Notes: generated from the letters alone by a model not told the origin. Counted from the stretch's first letter, positions 39,376 through 49,526 are shown. The stretch is 64,000 nucleotides of DNA from Vibrio toranzoniae (GCF_024347655.1 NZ_AP025514.1:1-64000); one strand, 5' to 3'. Numbers and translations: made by a program.

Positions 39376-39387
39376 TTTCCATCACCG

Positions 39388-39407
39388 ATGAATGAACGTT
39401 CATTCAT
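39388..39407. promoter_or_regulatory. Operator of the TetR regulator (VexR)
   Basis: ATGAATGAACGTTCATTCAT is a perfect 20-bp palindrome just upstream of vexR. TGAATGAACGTTCATTCA-type sites are typical of TetR regulators of RND pumps. Confidence 0.8.
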
Positions 39408-39554
39408 TGTAGCCTGATAACTATACACATGTGCAACAAAATTTTGCACAAATAACGTAAAAATCTTATATAAGAGAGCATAGCAATCATGCTATTGCAG
39501 CATTATTATAGACGCGCAATTTAATTCGCACCTCTAGACCAAATTGAGAACCAA

Positions 39555-41573
39555 ATGAAACTGAACCCAAGACAAGATGAAGCCGTGAAGTATGTTTCAG
39601 GCCCCTGCTTAGTATTAGCGGGTGCTGGATCAGGCAAAACACGTGTTATCACCAATAAGATTGCTTACTTGGTTCAAGAGTGCGGCTACAAAGCTCGTAA
39701 TATTGCAGCGGTCACTTTTACCAATAAAGCGGCTCGCGAAATGAAAGAGCGTGTTGGACAAACGCTGGGTAAAAGTGAATCAAAAGGTCTGATCGTTTCA
39801 ACATTTCATACCATGGGTTTAACAATTATTCGTCGTGAATATAAAGCGTTGGGTCTGAAAGCGGGTTTCTCTCTGTTTGATGACCAAGACCAGTTGGCGC
39901 TATTAAAAGAGCTAACAGAAAAGCAGATCGATGGTGATAAGGATCTGCTGCGCGCATTGATGAGTACCATTTCGAACTGGAAAAACGACATGCTGACGCC
40001 AGATCAGGCGAAAGCGCGCGCTCAAGGCGAACAAGAGCAGTTATTTGCTTTCTGCTTTGAGATGTACCAAAAACAGATGAAGGCCTATAACGCACTCGAT
40101 TTTGATGATTTGATCGCGATGCCAGTATTGCTACTCAAAACCAATCAAGAAGTGCGTGAACGTTGGCAGTCGCGCATTCGCTACCTACTTGTGGATGAAT
40201 ACCAAGATACCAATACCAGCCAATATGAATTGGTGCGATTGTTGGTGGGTGAAAGAGGACGTCTTACGGTAGTAGGTGATGACGACCAATCCATTTACTC
40301 GTGGCGTGGCGCAAAACCGCAAAACTTGGTGCTGCTTGGTGAGGATTACCCTAATCTGCGTTTGATCAAGCTAGAGCAAAACTATCGCTCAACCAGCCGA
40401 ATCTTGCGTGCCGCGAACATCTTGATCGCCAATAACCCGCACGTGTATGAGAAATCGCTGTTCTCTGAGATCCCTGATGGTGAAAAGCTCAAGGTATTGA
40501 ATGCCAAGAATGAAGAGCACGAAGCCGAACGTATTACCGGTGAGATCATTGCACACAAGTTTTTGAACCGCACAGAGTACAAAGATTATGCGGTGCTTTA
40601 CCGAGGTAACCACCAATCTCGCTTGATTGAAAAAGCCTTAATGCAAAACCGTGTGCCTTACAAGATCTCTGGCGGCACCTCTTTCTTCGCTAGAGCAGAG
40701 ATAAAAGACATCATGGCTTACCTGCGTGTGTTGGTGAACCCAGATGATGACAACGCCTTCCTACGTATTGTAAACACGCCGCGTCGCGAAATTGGCCCGG
40801 TTACGCTTGAGAAATTGGGCAGCTACGCCAATATGCGTGGCAAAAGTCTATTTGAAGCCAGCTTTGAGATGGGCTTGGAGCAAACATTGACTGGCCGTGG
40901 TTTAGAAAATCTGCGTCGTTTCAGTGATTGGATCGTTCGTATATCGGATAACGCTGAGCGTGGTAACACCGTGGAAGCGGTTCGTGCTTTGGTACGCGAT
41001 ATTAACTATGAAGATTGGTTATACGAAACCTCGACAAGCCCGAAAGCCGCTGAAATGAGAATGAAAAACGTCTCTGACCTTTATAGTTGGATTGTGGCTG
41101 ACTTAGAAGGTGACAATTATGATAAAGAAGAGAAAACACTAAGAGAAGTCGTTCAGCGCTTAACTTTGCGCGACATGATGGAACGTGGAGAAGATGACGA
41201 TGATGCTGACCAAGTTCAGTTAATGACACTGCATGCATCGAAAGGCTTGGAGTTTCCATATGTATTTTTAATGGGAGCGGAAGAGGGCATTTTACCTCAC
41301 CAAACCAGTGTTGATGAAGGCAATGTAGAAGAAGAGCGTCGTTTAATGTACGTGGGTATAACTCGCGCACAAAAAGAGCTGACTTTTACTAAGTGTCGTG
41401 AACGCCGTCAGTATGGTGAATTGATCAAGCCAACCCAAAGCCGCTTTCTTGATGAGTTGCCGCATGATGACGTGGAGTGGGAAAGCGTCAAGAAACCTCA
41501 ATCCGCTGAAGAAAGAATGGAAAAAGGACAGGCGCACATTGCCAATATTCGTGCGATGTTCAACAAGAAGTAA
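39555..41573 (+). CDS. rep: ATP-dependent DNA helicase Rep
   Basis: Superfamily 1A 3'-5' helicase that travels with the replisome and clears protein blocks. The 672-aa protein (E. coli Rep 673) has the Q-motif at the start ([14 protein letters not shown]), Walker A AGAGSGKT near 22-29, motif [22 protein letters not shown] (motif III), EQNYRST (IV) and [11 protein letters not shown] (VI). The C-terminal tail is short and unlike the UvrD tail, which favours Rep. It is divergent from vexR. Confidence 0.96.
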   Translation: MKLNPRQDEAVKYVSGPCLVLAGAGSGKTRVITNKIAYLVQECGYKARNIAAVTFTNKAAREMKERVGQTLGKSESKGLIVSTFHTMGLTIIRREYKALGLKAGFSLFDDQDQLALLKELTEKQIDGDKDLLRALMSTISNWKNDMLTPDQAKARAQGEQEQLFAFCFEMYQKQMKAYNALDFDDLIAMPVLLLKTNQEVRERWQSRIRYLLVDEYQDTNTSQYELVRLLVGERGRLTVVGDDDQSIYSWRGAKPQNLVLLGEDYPNLRLIKLEQNYRSTSRILRAANILIANNPHVYEKSLFSEIPDGEKLKVLNAKNEEHEAERITGEIIAHKFLNRTEYKDYAVLYRGNHQSRLIEKALMQNRVPYKISGGTSFFARAEIKDIMAYLRVLVNPDDDNAFLRIVNTPRREIGPVTLEKLGSYANMRGKSLFEASFEMGLEQTLTGRGLENLRRFSDWIVRISDNAERGNTVEAVRALVRDINYEDWLYETSTSPKAAEMRMKNVSDLYSWIVADLEGDNYDKEEKTLREVVQRLTLRDMMERGEDDDDADQVQLMTLHASKGLEFPYVFLMGAEEGILPHQTSVDEGNVEEERRLMYVGITRAQKELTFTKCRERRQYGELIKPTQSRFLDELPHDDVEWESVKKPQSAEERMEKGQAHIANIRAMFNKK

Positions 41574-41610
41574 TGCTCTGCTTTAACCGCGCCGCTATAT
41601 AGAAGCCAAT

Positions 41611-41647
41611 AAAAAAGGTGACCATCAGATCAGGTCACCTTTTTTTG
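41611..41647. terminator. Bidirectional terminator between rep and cytochrome c5
   Basis: AGGTGACC and GGTCACCT pair over a 9-nt loop, with A6 before and T8 after; serves both convergent genes. Confidence 0.9.
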
Positions 41648-41663
41648 AATTTGATATTTTTAA

Positions 41664-42077
41664 TTACAGACCAGCAATCATGTGCTCGATAGCATCTTTG
41701 ACTTCGTCGTCTGAACAATCCATACATGAACCTTTCGCTGGCATTGCATTGAAGCCGTTGATTGCGTGGTCCGCTAGAATGTCGCGACCCTGAGCAATTC
41801 GAGGCCCCCAGTCACCCGCATCACCTTTTTTAGGTGCGCCACTTACGCCAGATGCGTGACAAGCGATACAAAAAGTACCATAAACGGTTGCGCCGTCGCG
41901 AGGGCCTGTTGGTTCTGCGGCTACTGGCTCACTGCCGACTAGGTATACTTGACCAACTGGCTTGATGCGTTCTGCAATTATATCTTGCTCTGCTTCGCTT
42001 AGGTCTGAAGCCATTGCGCCAGTTGAAAAGGTTAAAACTGCGATGACAACGCTTAAAATTCGACGAGACATATCCAT
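41664..42077 (-). CDS. Cytochrome c5-family monoheme protein
   Basis: Periplasmic electron carrier, probably donor to terminal oxidases. The 137-aa precursor has a signal peptide (MSRRILSVVIAVLTFSTGAMA, cut before SDLSE), one heme site CIACH and a distal Met region (NAMPAKGS). A second Cys pair, CMDC, is the disulfide characteristic of cytochrome c5. ATG 42077 is preceded by GTGAG; the ATG six bases downstream is also possible. It is a single gene convergent with rep. Confidence 0.88.
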   Translation of the reverse strand: MDMSRRILSVVIAVLTFSTGAMASDLSEAEQDIIAERIKPVGQVYLVGSEPVAAEPTGPRDGATVYGTFCIACHASGVSGAPKKGDAGDWGPRIAQGRDILADHAINGFNAMPAKGSCMDCSDDEVKDAIEHMIAGL

Positions 42078-42374
42078 TAAACTCACTTTACATTCCCAAG
42101 GTAAGTACATGCTTACCAATTTATAGTGTTGGAAGGGTGTTTTGATTTGAGCAGCAAAGAGCGACTGTTAAACCAATGTAAATAATGGGTGATTATATCC
42201 CGATAAGTTGTTGCAATAAACAACAACTTATAAGCTGTGACAGGTTGTAGTACTCAAATAAGGGGTTTATCACATATTAACTGTCGAAAAAGAGACCAAA
42301 CAGAAAAAAAAGTTAAAAAAGTACTAGACGGCATTGGGTGATCTACGTATTATTCCACTCCGCCGACAGGGCAT
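42078..42374. other. Intergenic region upstream of the tRNA operon
   Basis: A-rich stretch with a plausible stable-RNA promoter: TAGACG (42325-42330), 17 bp, TATTAT (42348-42353), then GC-rich sequence before the first tRNA. The remainder shows no gene. Confidence 0.45.
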
Positions 42375-42451
<77 letters not shown>

Positions 42452-42497
42452 TCCGGTCTCTTACTTAGGTAAGTGAAAATTGGCACAAAGAAACAAT

Positions 42498-42574
42498 GGT
42501 GGCTATAGCTCAGTTGGTAGAGCCCTGGATTGTGATTCCGGTGGTCGCGAGTTCGAATCTCGTTAGCCACCCCA
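42498..42574 (+). tRNA. tRNA-His (anticodon GTG), copy 1
   Basis: 77 nt counting the encoded G-1 needed by HisRS; anticodon loop TTGTGAT, CCA encoded. Identical to the copy at 42772. Confidence 0.96.
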
Positions 42575-42651
42575 TTCTTTCTTTTAAAAAATAATGGTAG
42601 CCTAGGCTTCCTGTGTTGACTTAATATTCCCTGAGTCGAGACAAAACTAGT

Positions 42652-42728
<77 letters not shown>

Positions 42729-42771
42729 CTATTTCAATAATGGCTGTTAAGCGGTTATATAAAAAGTTAGT

Positions 42772-42848
42772 GGTGGCTATAGCTCAGTTGGTAGAGCCCT
42801 GGATTGTGATTCCGGTGGTCGCGAGTTCGAATCTCGTTAGCCACCCCA
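42772..42848 (+). tRNA. tRNA-His (anticodon GTG), copy 2
   Basis: Identical in sequence to 42498-42574; the spacers around the two copies differ. Confidence 0.96.
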
Positions 42849-42903
42849 TTAATTTTGGTAGCTTTTTTGAAGTTCCCAGTTTGATAAATCAAACGAAACG
42901 TCT

Positions 42904-42980
<77 letters not shown>

Positions 42981-42988
42981 CCTTAAGA

Positions 42989-43018
42989 AGCCTCGTCAGA
43001 AATGACGGGGCTTTTTTT
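42989..43018 (+). terminator. Terminator of the tRNA operon (repeat unit 1)
   Basis: AGCCTCGTCA and TGACGGGGCT pair over GAAA, followed by seven T. Confidence 0.85.
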
Positions 43019-43097
43019 CATCTGTAGATCACTCGATTGGAACCTAAGTGGGGTTCACCTGATGTTCAAAGAATGTCTCTTCACCGATCACCTTTAA

Positions 43098-43131
43098 GAA
43101 AGCTCATCAGAAATGATGAGCTTTTTTTTCA
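43098..43131 (+). terminator. Second terminator (repeat unit 2)
   Basis: AGCTCATCA and TGATGAGCT pair perfectly over GAAA, followed by eight T. Compared with unit 1, both arms changed together (CGTCA/TGACG to CATCA/TGATG). Confidence 0.85.
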
Positions 43132-43208
43132 TATGTAGATCACTCGATTGGAACTCAAGTGGGGTTCGCCTGATGTTCAAAGAATGTCTCTTCACCGACC
43201 ACCTTTAA

Positions 43209-43241
43209 GAAAGCTCAGTCGAAAGAGTGGGGCTTTTTTAC
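43209..43241 (+). terminator. Third terminator-like hairpin (repeat unit 3)
   Basis: AAGCTC and the later GGGGCTT pair around GTCGAAAGAG, followed by T6. The stem is less perfect than in units 1 and 2. Confidence 0.6.
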
Positions 43242-43248
43242 ATCTGTC

Positions 43249-44053
43249 GTACTGGTATTCTCAATTATTGTTTCTGATGGCATGGAGCGAATCGAGTTAG
43301 GTTACTCTCCTGGCACCTCCTGAGTAAGATCCCCTCATTCATATACCGGTATCCCACCTTGGATTTTCTCGATTCTTGGATTTTCATAGAGAGACTCGCC
43401 TTATTAAACTCAAAGATCTATATCTAGTTTTATATAAAACAACCGCTCAATAATTCGATAAAATAATAGGTTTGGTCTAGGGGTTTTGTGAAAAGAGAAA
43501 CTTGGCCCCAGATTTGGTCACTAAGGGCCATATCTGACAACTTTCTTTCTATCAAACACCTCAATATCTCACTCAATTTACCAAGTTTTTAGGTTTGTTG
43601 TTTTATATTTACTGTAGCCATGTGAGTGGTTAAATATTTGGCTTATATGTTTCTATCTAGTTGTTTTGTTTGTTTAAAATACAAAAAGTAGAGTTTGTTT
43701 CTATAGTGTTAATTATTTTTGGGAATAATTATTTGTTTTTAGTGACTAATAGTGAGATCTGCTTTTAGGCATAAATTTAGGTCTACAAGCAAGTAGTCGT
43801 ATGGGTTTTGTGAGAATTTATCGCCGGTAATATAATGTTGATTTTTATTACTATATGCTTTTTATGTGAATATTTATGTGTTACTTTTACCTGTTAAGCG
43901 TTTGATATCGACTTTTTATCCTATTTTTGTTGCTTTTCTGTGAATTATTTGCCAAATTGTCAACCGTATAAAATATCAGAACAATATTCTGGTAAGAATG
44001 GATTCAATTTTGCAGACAGGGCAGAAAGCTGCCAAAGCAGTAGAGGTCTGGTA
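43249..44053. other. AT-rich non-coding region ahead of the peptide transporter operon
   Basis: About 805 bp without a supported gene, clearly more AT-rich than its surroundings. It holds a perfect palindrome GTTTTATATAAAAC (43427-43440) and an inverted repeat TAATTATT/AATAATTA (43710-43731). A promoter for the operon is annotated at 43808-43836. The open frame before 44054 is a 5' extension without family support. Confidence 0.6.
43808..43836 (+). promoter_or_regulatory. Promoter of the peptide ABC transporter operon
   Basis: TTGTGA (43808-43813), 17 bp, TATAAT (43831-43836). The predicted start near 43843 leaves a leader of about 210 nt before the first gene. Confidence 0.6.
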
Positions 44054-45781
44054 ATGTCACTTTTAGAAGTAAAAAATCTTCGTATCGAATACCCATCTCG
44101 TCATGGAGTTCACGCCGCAGTTAAATCACTCTCGTTCAGTATTGAACGTGGTGAGATTGTTGGTGTTGTAGGCGAGTCTGGTGCAGGTAAATCAACAGTA
44201 GGTAATGCTGTGATCGATTTGCTGAGCCCTCCCGGCCGCATTGCTAGCGGCGAGGTATTTCTGGATGGCGAAAAAGTCTCAGGTCTATCTCCTGAACAGA
44301 TGCGTTCTGTTCGCGGCTCAAAGATTGGTTTTATCTTCCAAGATCCAATGACGTCTCTTAACCCTCTATTCACCGTAGAGCAGCAGTTAAAAGAGACGAT
44401 TCATGCCAATATGAAGGTTTCAGATCAAGAAGCCTACCAGCGCTCATTAGACTTGATGAACCAAGTGGGTATCCCGCAACCAGAGAACCGTTTAAAGCAG
44501 TACCCACACCAATTCTCTGGTGGTATGCGTCAGCGTGTGGTTATCGCGATCGCCTTGGCAGGTGAACCAGACCTTATCATTGCCGATGAACCAACAACGG
44601 CATTGGATGTGTCTATCCAAGACCAAATCTTGGGCTTGATTCGCGATCTATGTATTAAGAAAAACGTAGGTTGTATGTTGGTCACGCACGACATGGGCGT
44701 GGTATCTAACGTTACTGATCGCGTAGCCGTCATGTATCGTGGTGATTTAGTTGAGTTTGGCCCAACAGCGAAAGTTCTGGGTACTCCTGAGCACCCCTAC
44801 ACACACAGCCTTATTTCTGCGGTTCCGCGCTCAGATCGTAAACTCGATCGTTTCCCTACCGTGAGCTACATCGAAGAAGCGCAAGAGATGGCACCACTGG
44901 ATGTGAAAAACCACTGGTTAGGTCAAAGCCAAGATCACCGTGATTACACTGGTCCACTGCTGAACGTTGAAAACGTAAACTTGCGCTTCACCACCAAAGA
45001 TTCCTTCTTTGAGAGCCGTCGTGAGTACGTTCAAGCGTCAAATAACGTCAGCTTTGAAGTACATGAAGGCGAAACGTTTGGTCTAGTCGGTGAATCAGGT
45101 TCAGGTAAATCAACGATTGCTCGTGTTATTGCTGGTTTGTACGCACCAAACTCAGGCAAAGTGACTTTTGAAGGGATTGATCTGACAGGACTTAAGTCTG
45201 AGAAAGAGCGTCGTCCAATGCGTCGCCAAATGCAGATGGTTTTCCAAAACCCATACACATCAATGAACCCTCGAATGAAGATCTTCGACATCATTGCGGA
45301 ACCTATCCGATTCCATAAGCTGACTCGTAACGAGAATGAAACTCGTCAGATCGTGAACGACCTGCTTGATCACGTTGGTTTAGGCAAGATGTCAGGGGTG
45401 AAGTACCCGCACGAATTCTCAGGTGGCCAACGTCAGCGTATCTCTATTGCTCGCGCTCTGGCAACTCGTCCTCGTCTATTAATTTGTGATGAACCTACCT
45501 CGGCGCTGGATGTGTCAGTACAGGCTCAGATCCTTAATCTATTGAAAGACCTGCAAGACGAGCTCAACCTAACCATGCTGTTCATCAGTCACGATTTACC
45601 GGTTATTCGCCAAATGTGTGATCGTGTTGGCGTGATGCAAATGGGGGAATTACTGGAAGTAGCGCCAACAGAGCAGCTGTTCCAATCGCCTCAACATGAA
45701 TACAGCAAACACCTAATTTCTTTAATGCCTGAATTTACGGGTTTAAGAGAAGAAAAAGCAGTGGCACAAGCCGCGACATAA
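44054..45781 (+). CDS. Peptide ABC transporter, fused two-domain ATPase
   Basis: Energises an oligopeptide/dipeptide-type importer; both ATPase halves (DppD-like and DppF-like) are on one 575-aa chain. First half: Walker A GESGAGKST, signature FSGGMRQRV, Walker B LIIADEPTTALD. Second half: GESGSGKST, FSGGQRQRI, LLICDEPTSALD. The start MSLLEVKNLRIEY at 44054 has GAGGT six bases upstream; an in-frame extension back to 43940 lacks family support. It is the first gene of the operon ATPase, binding protein, permease, permease, an order unlike the classical dpp operon. Confidence 0.88.
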   Translation: MSLLEVKNLRIEYPSRHGVHAAVKSLSFSIERGEIVGVVGESGAGKSTVGNAVIDLLSPPGRIASGEVFLDGEKVSGLSPEQMRSVRGSKIGFIFQDPMTSLNPLFTVEQQLKETIHANMKVSDQEAYQRSLDLMNQVGIPQPENRLKQYPHQFSGGMRQRVVIAIALAGEPDLIIADEPTTALDVSIQDQILGLIRDLCIKKNVGCMLVTHDMGVVSNVTDRVAVMYRGDLVEFGPTAKVLGTPEHPYTHSLISAVPRSDRKLDRFPTVSYIEEAQEMAPLDVKNHWLGQSQDHRDYTGPLLNVENVNLRFTTKDSFFESRREYVQASNNVSFEVHEGETFGLVGESGSGKSTIARVIAGLYAPNSGKVTFEGIDLTGLKSEKERRPMRRQMQMVFQNPYTSMNPRMKIFDIIAEPIRFHKLTRNENETRQIVNDLLDHVGLGKMSGVKYPHEFSGGQRQRISIARALATRPRLLICDEPTSALDVSVQAQILNLLKDLQDELNLTMLFISHDLPVIRQMCDRVGVMQMGELLEVAPTEQLFQSPQHEYSKHLISLMPEFTGLREEKAVAQAAT

Positions 45782-45874
45782 AATCAGCAGGCTGGAGTTT
45801 AGCTTGCTAACAAAAATAAACAGACGCACATACAACAACTAGGGATCTGGATTCCCGCATGAAGGAGTTATGCA

Positions 45875-47428
45875 ATGAAAACCATGAAAAGCAAATTAGC
45901 AGTAGCTTTGATGGCAGCTGGACTAAGCTTTAGTGTAGCAGCCGCAGATATTACTGTTGGCTACGCAGCTGACCCAGTATCACTTGACCCGCACGAGCAG
46001 TTGTCTGGTGGTACACTGCAAATGTCTCACATGGTGTTTGACCCTCTAGTACGTTTCACACAAGAGATGGATTTTGAAGGCCGCCTAGCATCGAGCTGGG
46101 AGCGTATTGATGAAACGACTTTCCGCTTCAACCTACGTAAAGGTGTGAAATTCCACTCGGGTAATGAACTGACTGCTGATGATGTTGTGTGGACTTTTGA
46201 TCGTCTACAAGCTTCTCCAGACTTTAAGTCTATCTTCACGCCATACGAGAAAATGGTAAAAGTGGATGACTACACCGTTGAACTAGTATCAAAAGCGGCT
46301 TACCCACTAGTGCTACAAACAGCAACTTACATCTTCCCAATGGACAGCAAGTTCTACTCTGGTCAAACCGCGGAAGGGAAAGACAAGTCTGAGCTAGTTA
46401 AGCACGGTAACTCGTACGCTTCGACTAACGTTTCAGGTACAGGTCCATTCATCGTAACGCAGCGTGAGCAAGGCGTTAAAGTAACGTTTGAGCGTTTCAA
46501 CGATTACTGGGACACAGAGTCTGACGGCAACGTAGACAAGTTAACACTGGTACCAATCAAAGAAGACGCAACACGTGTCGCCGCGCTTCTTTCTGGTGAC
46601 GTTGATATGATTCACCCTGTCGCACCAAACGATCATAAGCGTGTTAAAAATGCTAAGAACATCGATTTAGTCACGCTGCCTGGTACTCGTATCATTACGC
46701 TTCAAATGAACCAAAACAGCAACGAAGCGTTGAAAGACGTACGTGTTCGTCAAGCAATCGTTCATGCAATTAACAATGAAGGTATTGTTAAGAAAATCAT
46801 GAAAGGTTTCGCGACAGCTGCTGGTCAGCAAAGCCCAACAGGCTACGCGGGTCACAACGAAGAGCTAGTGCCTCGTTACGATCTGAAAAAAGCGAAAGAG
46901 CTGATGAAAGAAGCGGGCTACGAAGATGGCTTTACACTAACTATGGCAGCACCAAACAACCGTTACGTGAACGATGCGAAAGTAGCGCAAGCGTCTGCGG
47001 CAATGCTGTCTAAGATTGGTATCAAAGTTGATCTTAAAACGATGCCTAAAGCACAGTACTGGCCTGAGTTTGACCTATGTTCAGCAGACATGATGATGAT
47101 CGGTTGGCACTCAGATACCGAAGATTCAGCGAACTTCAACGAATTCCTAACAATGACTCGTAACGAAGAGACTGGTCGTGGTCAATACAACTGTTCTGGC
47201 TACTCAAACCCTGAAATGGATGCAATTGTAGAAGCTTCTAACACTGAAACTGACCCGGTTAAACGCTCTAAGATGTTGAAAGGTGTTGAAGCAACACTTT
47301 ACAACGATGCGGTATTCGTACCTCTACACTGGCAGAGTGAAGCGTGGGGCGCGAAGTCTAACGTAGGTGCCGCTGATATAGTAAACCCAATGGTTATGCC
47401 TTACTTTGGCGACCTAGTTGTAAAATAA
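45875..47428 (+). CDS. Peptide ABC transporter, periplasmic binding protein
   Basis: Solute-binding protein of family 5 (DppA/OppA type) that captures the substrate in the periplasm. The 517-aa precursor has a signal peptide (KLAVALMAAGLSFSVAAA, cut before DITVG), the family-5 block TFRFNLRKGVKFHSGNELTA, VSGTGPFIV and the region DVRVRQAIVHAINN. No lipobox. A GAAGGAG ribosome site lies eight bases upstream. Substrate could be peptides or another small ligand; family 5 is broad. Two RNA hairpins follow the stop. Confidence 0.9.
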   Translation: MKTMKSKLAVALMAAGLSFSVAAADITVGYAADPVSLDPHEQLSGGTLQMSHMVFDPLVRFTQEMDFEGRLASSWERIDETTFRFNLRKGVKFHSGNELTADDVVWTFDRLQASPDFKSIFTPYEKMVKVDDYTVELVSKAAYPLVLQTATYIFPMDSKFYSGQTAEGKDKSELVKHGNSYASTNVSGTGPFIVTQREQGVKVTFERFNDYWDTESDGNVDKLTLVPIKEDATRVAALLSGDVDMIHPVAPNDHKRVKNAKNIDLVTLPGTRIITLQMNQNSNEALKDVRVRQAIVHAINNEGIVKKIMKGFATAAGQQSPTGYAGHNEELVPRYDLKKAKELMKEAGYEDGFTLTMAAPNNRYVNDAKVAQASAAMLSKIGIKVDLKTMPKAQYWPEFDLCSADMMMIGWHSDTEDSANFNEFLTMTRNEETGRGQYNCSGYSNPEMDAIVEASNTETDPVKRSKMLKGVEATLYNDAVFVPLHWQSEAWGAKSNVGAADIVNPMVMPYFGDLVVK

Positions 47429-47445
47429 TCTAGCTTGCTAGAATC

Positions 47446-47471
47446 GAGAGCCTGAAGCTTTTCAGGCTCTC
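47446..47471 (+). repeat. Perfect stem-loop after the binding-protein gene
   Basis: GAGAGCCTGAA (47446-47456), GCTT, TTCAGGCTCTC (47461-47471): 11 bp with a 4-nt loop and no T-run. Such hairpins after a binding-protein gene are known to block 3' exonucleases and raise its mRNA level. Confidence 0.7.
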
Positions 47472-47514
47472 AAATTATTAAGAAATAGATTTAAGTTTTG
47501 GTATTTGGTTTTCC

Positions 47515-47553
47515 TTCAGTCTGGCTAAATACTTTTTTAAGACTGAATTTTTT
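47515..47553 (+). terminator. Terminator-like hairpin inside the transporter operon
   Basis: TTCAGTCT (47515-47522) pairs with AGACTGAA (47540-47547), then six T. The 17-nt loop makes it weak, so it could be a partial terminator that lowers permease expression relative to the binding protein. Confidence 0.5.
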
Positions 47554-47607
47554 GTTGTCTAGTCGCGGAGTTCGATTAGATAGTCATGGATAGATAAGGG
47601 GCAAGGA

Positions 47608-48585
47608 ATGGTTACGTTTCTGGTCAAGCGCCTGTTTCAGGCACTGATAGTGATGTTTGTGATCAGTTTGGTGGCGTTTGCCATTCAGGATAACCTGGGC
47701 GACCCGTTGCGTGAGTTAGTCGGTCAATCTGTTTCAGAATCGGAGCGTCAAGCGCTGCGTGATGAACTCGGCTTAAATGATCCCTTCGTTACAAAATACA
47801 CTCGCTTTATAGGCGCTGCTCTACAAGGCGATCTTGGTACTTCATATTTCTTTAAACGCCCTGCAGTGGACGTAATTCTAGATAAACTGGTCGCGACACT
47901 GGAACTGGTGTTGGGCGCTTCTCTGATCATTGTTTGTCTGTCGATCCCACTTGGTGTTTATTCTGCAATACATCCAAAAAGTTTCTTCACCAAGCTCGTG
48001 ATGGCGGGCAGTAGTATCGGCATCTCTGTGCCGGTTTTCTTAACCGCAATCATGCTGATGTATGTGTTCTCTATCGAACTCGGTTGGCTACCGTCATTCG
48101 GGCGGGGTGATACCGCAAACTGGTTTGGGTGGGAATCTGGCTTCTTAACGCTAGATGGCCTTGCGCACTTAGTGCTGCCGAGTATTGCTCTGGCATCTAT
48201 CATGCTGCCGCTGTTCATTCGTCTAGTACGTTCTGAAATGCTCGAGGTTCTGAGCTCTGAATACATCAAGTTTGGTAAAGCAAAAGGCCTAGCGCTGAAC
48301 AAGATTTACTACCAACACGCTTTGAAAAACACAATGCTGCCAGTACTAACGGTAGGTGGTGTTCAAATCGGTACGATGGTGGCTTACACCATTCTAACTG
48401 AAACTGTATTCCAATGGCCGGGTACCGGCTTCCTATTCCTTGAAGCGATTAACCGAGTGGATACACCACTGATTACCGCATACGTTATCTTTGTTGGCCT
48501 GATCTTCGTAGTTACGAACACCATTGTTGATTTGTTATACGGCATCATTAACCCAACAGTAAACATCACAGGGAAAGGAGCATAA
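47608..48585 (+). CDS. Peptide ABC transporter permease 1 (DppB type)
   Basis: Inner-membrane permease of the peptide importer, 325 aa. The N-terminus MVTFLVKRLFQALIVMFVIS is typical of DppB/OppB. About six helices, and the ATPase-coupling EAA loop is visible near 215-235 (EYIKFGKAKGLALNKIYYQH). It ends two bases before the second permease, indicating translational coupling. Confidence 0.92.
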   Translation: MVTFLVKRLFQALIVMFVISLVAFAIQDNLGDPLRELVGQSVSESERQALRDELGLNDPFVTKYTRFIGAALQGDLGTSYFFKRPAVDVILDKLVATLELVLGASLIIVCLSIPLGVYSAIHPKSFFTKLVMAGSSIGISVPVFLTAIMLMYVFSIELGWLPSFGRGDTANWFGWESGFLTLDGLAHLVLPSIALASIMLPLFIRLVRSEMLEVLSSEYIKFGKAKGLALNKIYYQHALKNTMLPVLTVGGVQIGTMVAYTILTETVFQWPGTGFLFLEAINRVDTPLITAYVIFVGLIFVVTNTIVDLLYGIINPTVNITGKGA

Positions 48586-48587
48586 TC

Positions 48588-49526
48588 ATGGAACAAACAA
48601 CCACAGCTCCATCTCGTTGGGAGCGATTCAAGCAGTCAGACATTCTGTACTACTTCTTGCGCGACAAAGTTGCAATGTTCAGCTTTGCGGTCTTTGCAGC
48701 TTTCCTAGTGATGGCTCTAGCGGCGCCGATTTTAGCGCCAATGGATCCATATGACGTGACCTCAATCGACATCATGGATTCTGAGTTACCACCATCTTGG
48801 ATGGAAGACGGCGAAGAGCGTTTCTTATTGGGCACCGATGAGCAAGGTCGTGACATTCTATCGACCATGCTTTACGGCTCGCGTCTTTCATTGACGATTG
48901 GTTTCTTAGCGGTTGGCCTTCAGCTAACACTCGGTATCATCATTGGTCTTTCTGCGGGTTACTTCGGTGGTCGTATCGATAGCTTCCTGATGCGTTTTGC
49001 TGATGTTCAGCTTTCGTTCTCAACCATGATGGTCGCGATCATTGTCTCGGCTATCTTTAAGGCAAGTTTCGGTAGTGACTTCTATGCACAATATGCGGTT
49101 GTAATGCTAGTGGTGATCATTGGTATTGCTGAATGGCCTCAGTATGCACGAACCATTCGAGCATCAGTATTGGCAGAGAAGAAGAAAGAGTACGTAGAGG
49201 CGGCGCGTGTGATGGGCTTCAGAGCACCTCGCATCATGTTCCGTCATATTCTACCGAACTGTTTATCACCGATCTTGGTTATCTCTACGGTACAGGTGGC
49301 AAATGCCATCATGTCAGAAGCGGCACTTTCTTTCCTAGGCTTAGGCCTTCCGGTAGACCAACCGTCACTGGGTGCTCTGATCAGTACTGGTTTTAACTAT
49401 ATCTTCTCAGGAGCATGGTGGATCACAGCATTCCCAGGTGTGCTTTTGGTAACATTAGTTCTAGTAATTAACTTATTGGGTGACTGGTTACGTGATGTGT
49501 TTAACCCTAAAATTTATAAAGGGTGA
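48588..49526 (+). CDS. Peptide ABC transporter permease 2 (DppC type)
   Basis: Second permease, 312 aa, heterodimer partner of the previous product. The DppC signature FLLGTDEQGRDILSTMLYGS lies near 80-100, and the EAA loop is KKEYVEAARVMGFRAPRIMF. LSFLGLGLPVDQPSLGALIS follows. The last gene of the operon, with a terminator 40 bp downstream. Confidence 0.92.
   Translation: MEQTTTAPSRWERFKQSDILYYFLRDKVAMFSFAVFAAFLVMALAAPILAPMDPYDVTSIDIMDSELPPSWMEDGEERFLLGTDEQGRDILSTMLYGSRLSLTIGFLAVGLQLTLGIIIGLSAGYFGGRIDSFLMRFADVQLSFSTMMVAIIVSAIFKASFGSDFYAQYAVVMLVVIIGIAEWPQYARTIRASVLAEKKKEYVEAARVMGFRAPRIMFRHILPNCLSPILVISTVQVANAIMSEAALSFLGLGLPVDQPSLGALISTGFNYIFSGAWWITAFPGVLLVTLVLVINLLGDWLRDVFNPKIYKG

Noticed and set aside
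42981..43939. tRNA-adjacent integrated element or CRISPR-like array
   Set aside because: There is no integrase, no distal copy consistent with an attachment site beyond the short tandem repeat, and the 110-bp units without short constant spacers do not fit CRISPR.
43940..44053. 38-residue N-terminal extension of the fused ATPase
   Set aside because: The added residues do not resemble ABC ATPases, and a ribosome site is correctly placed for the ATG at 44054.
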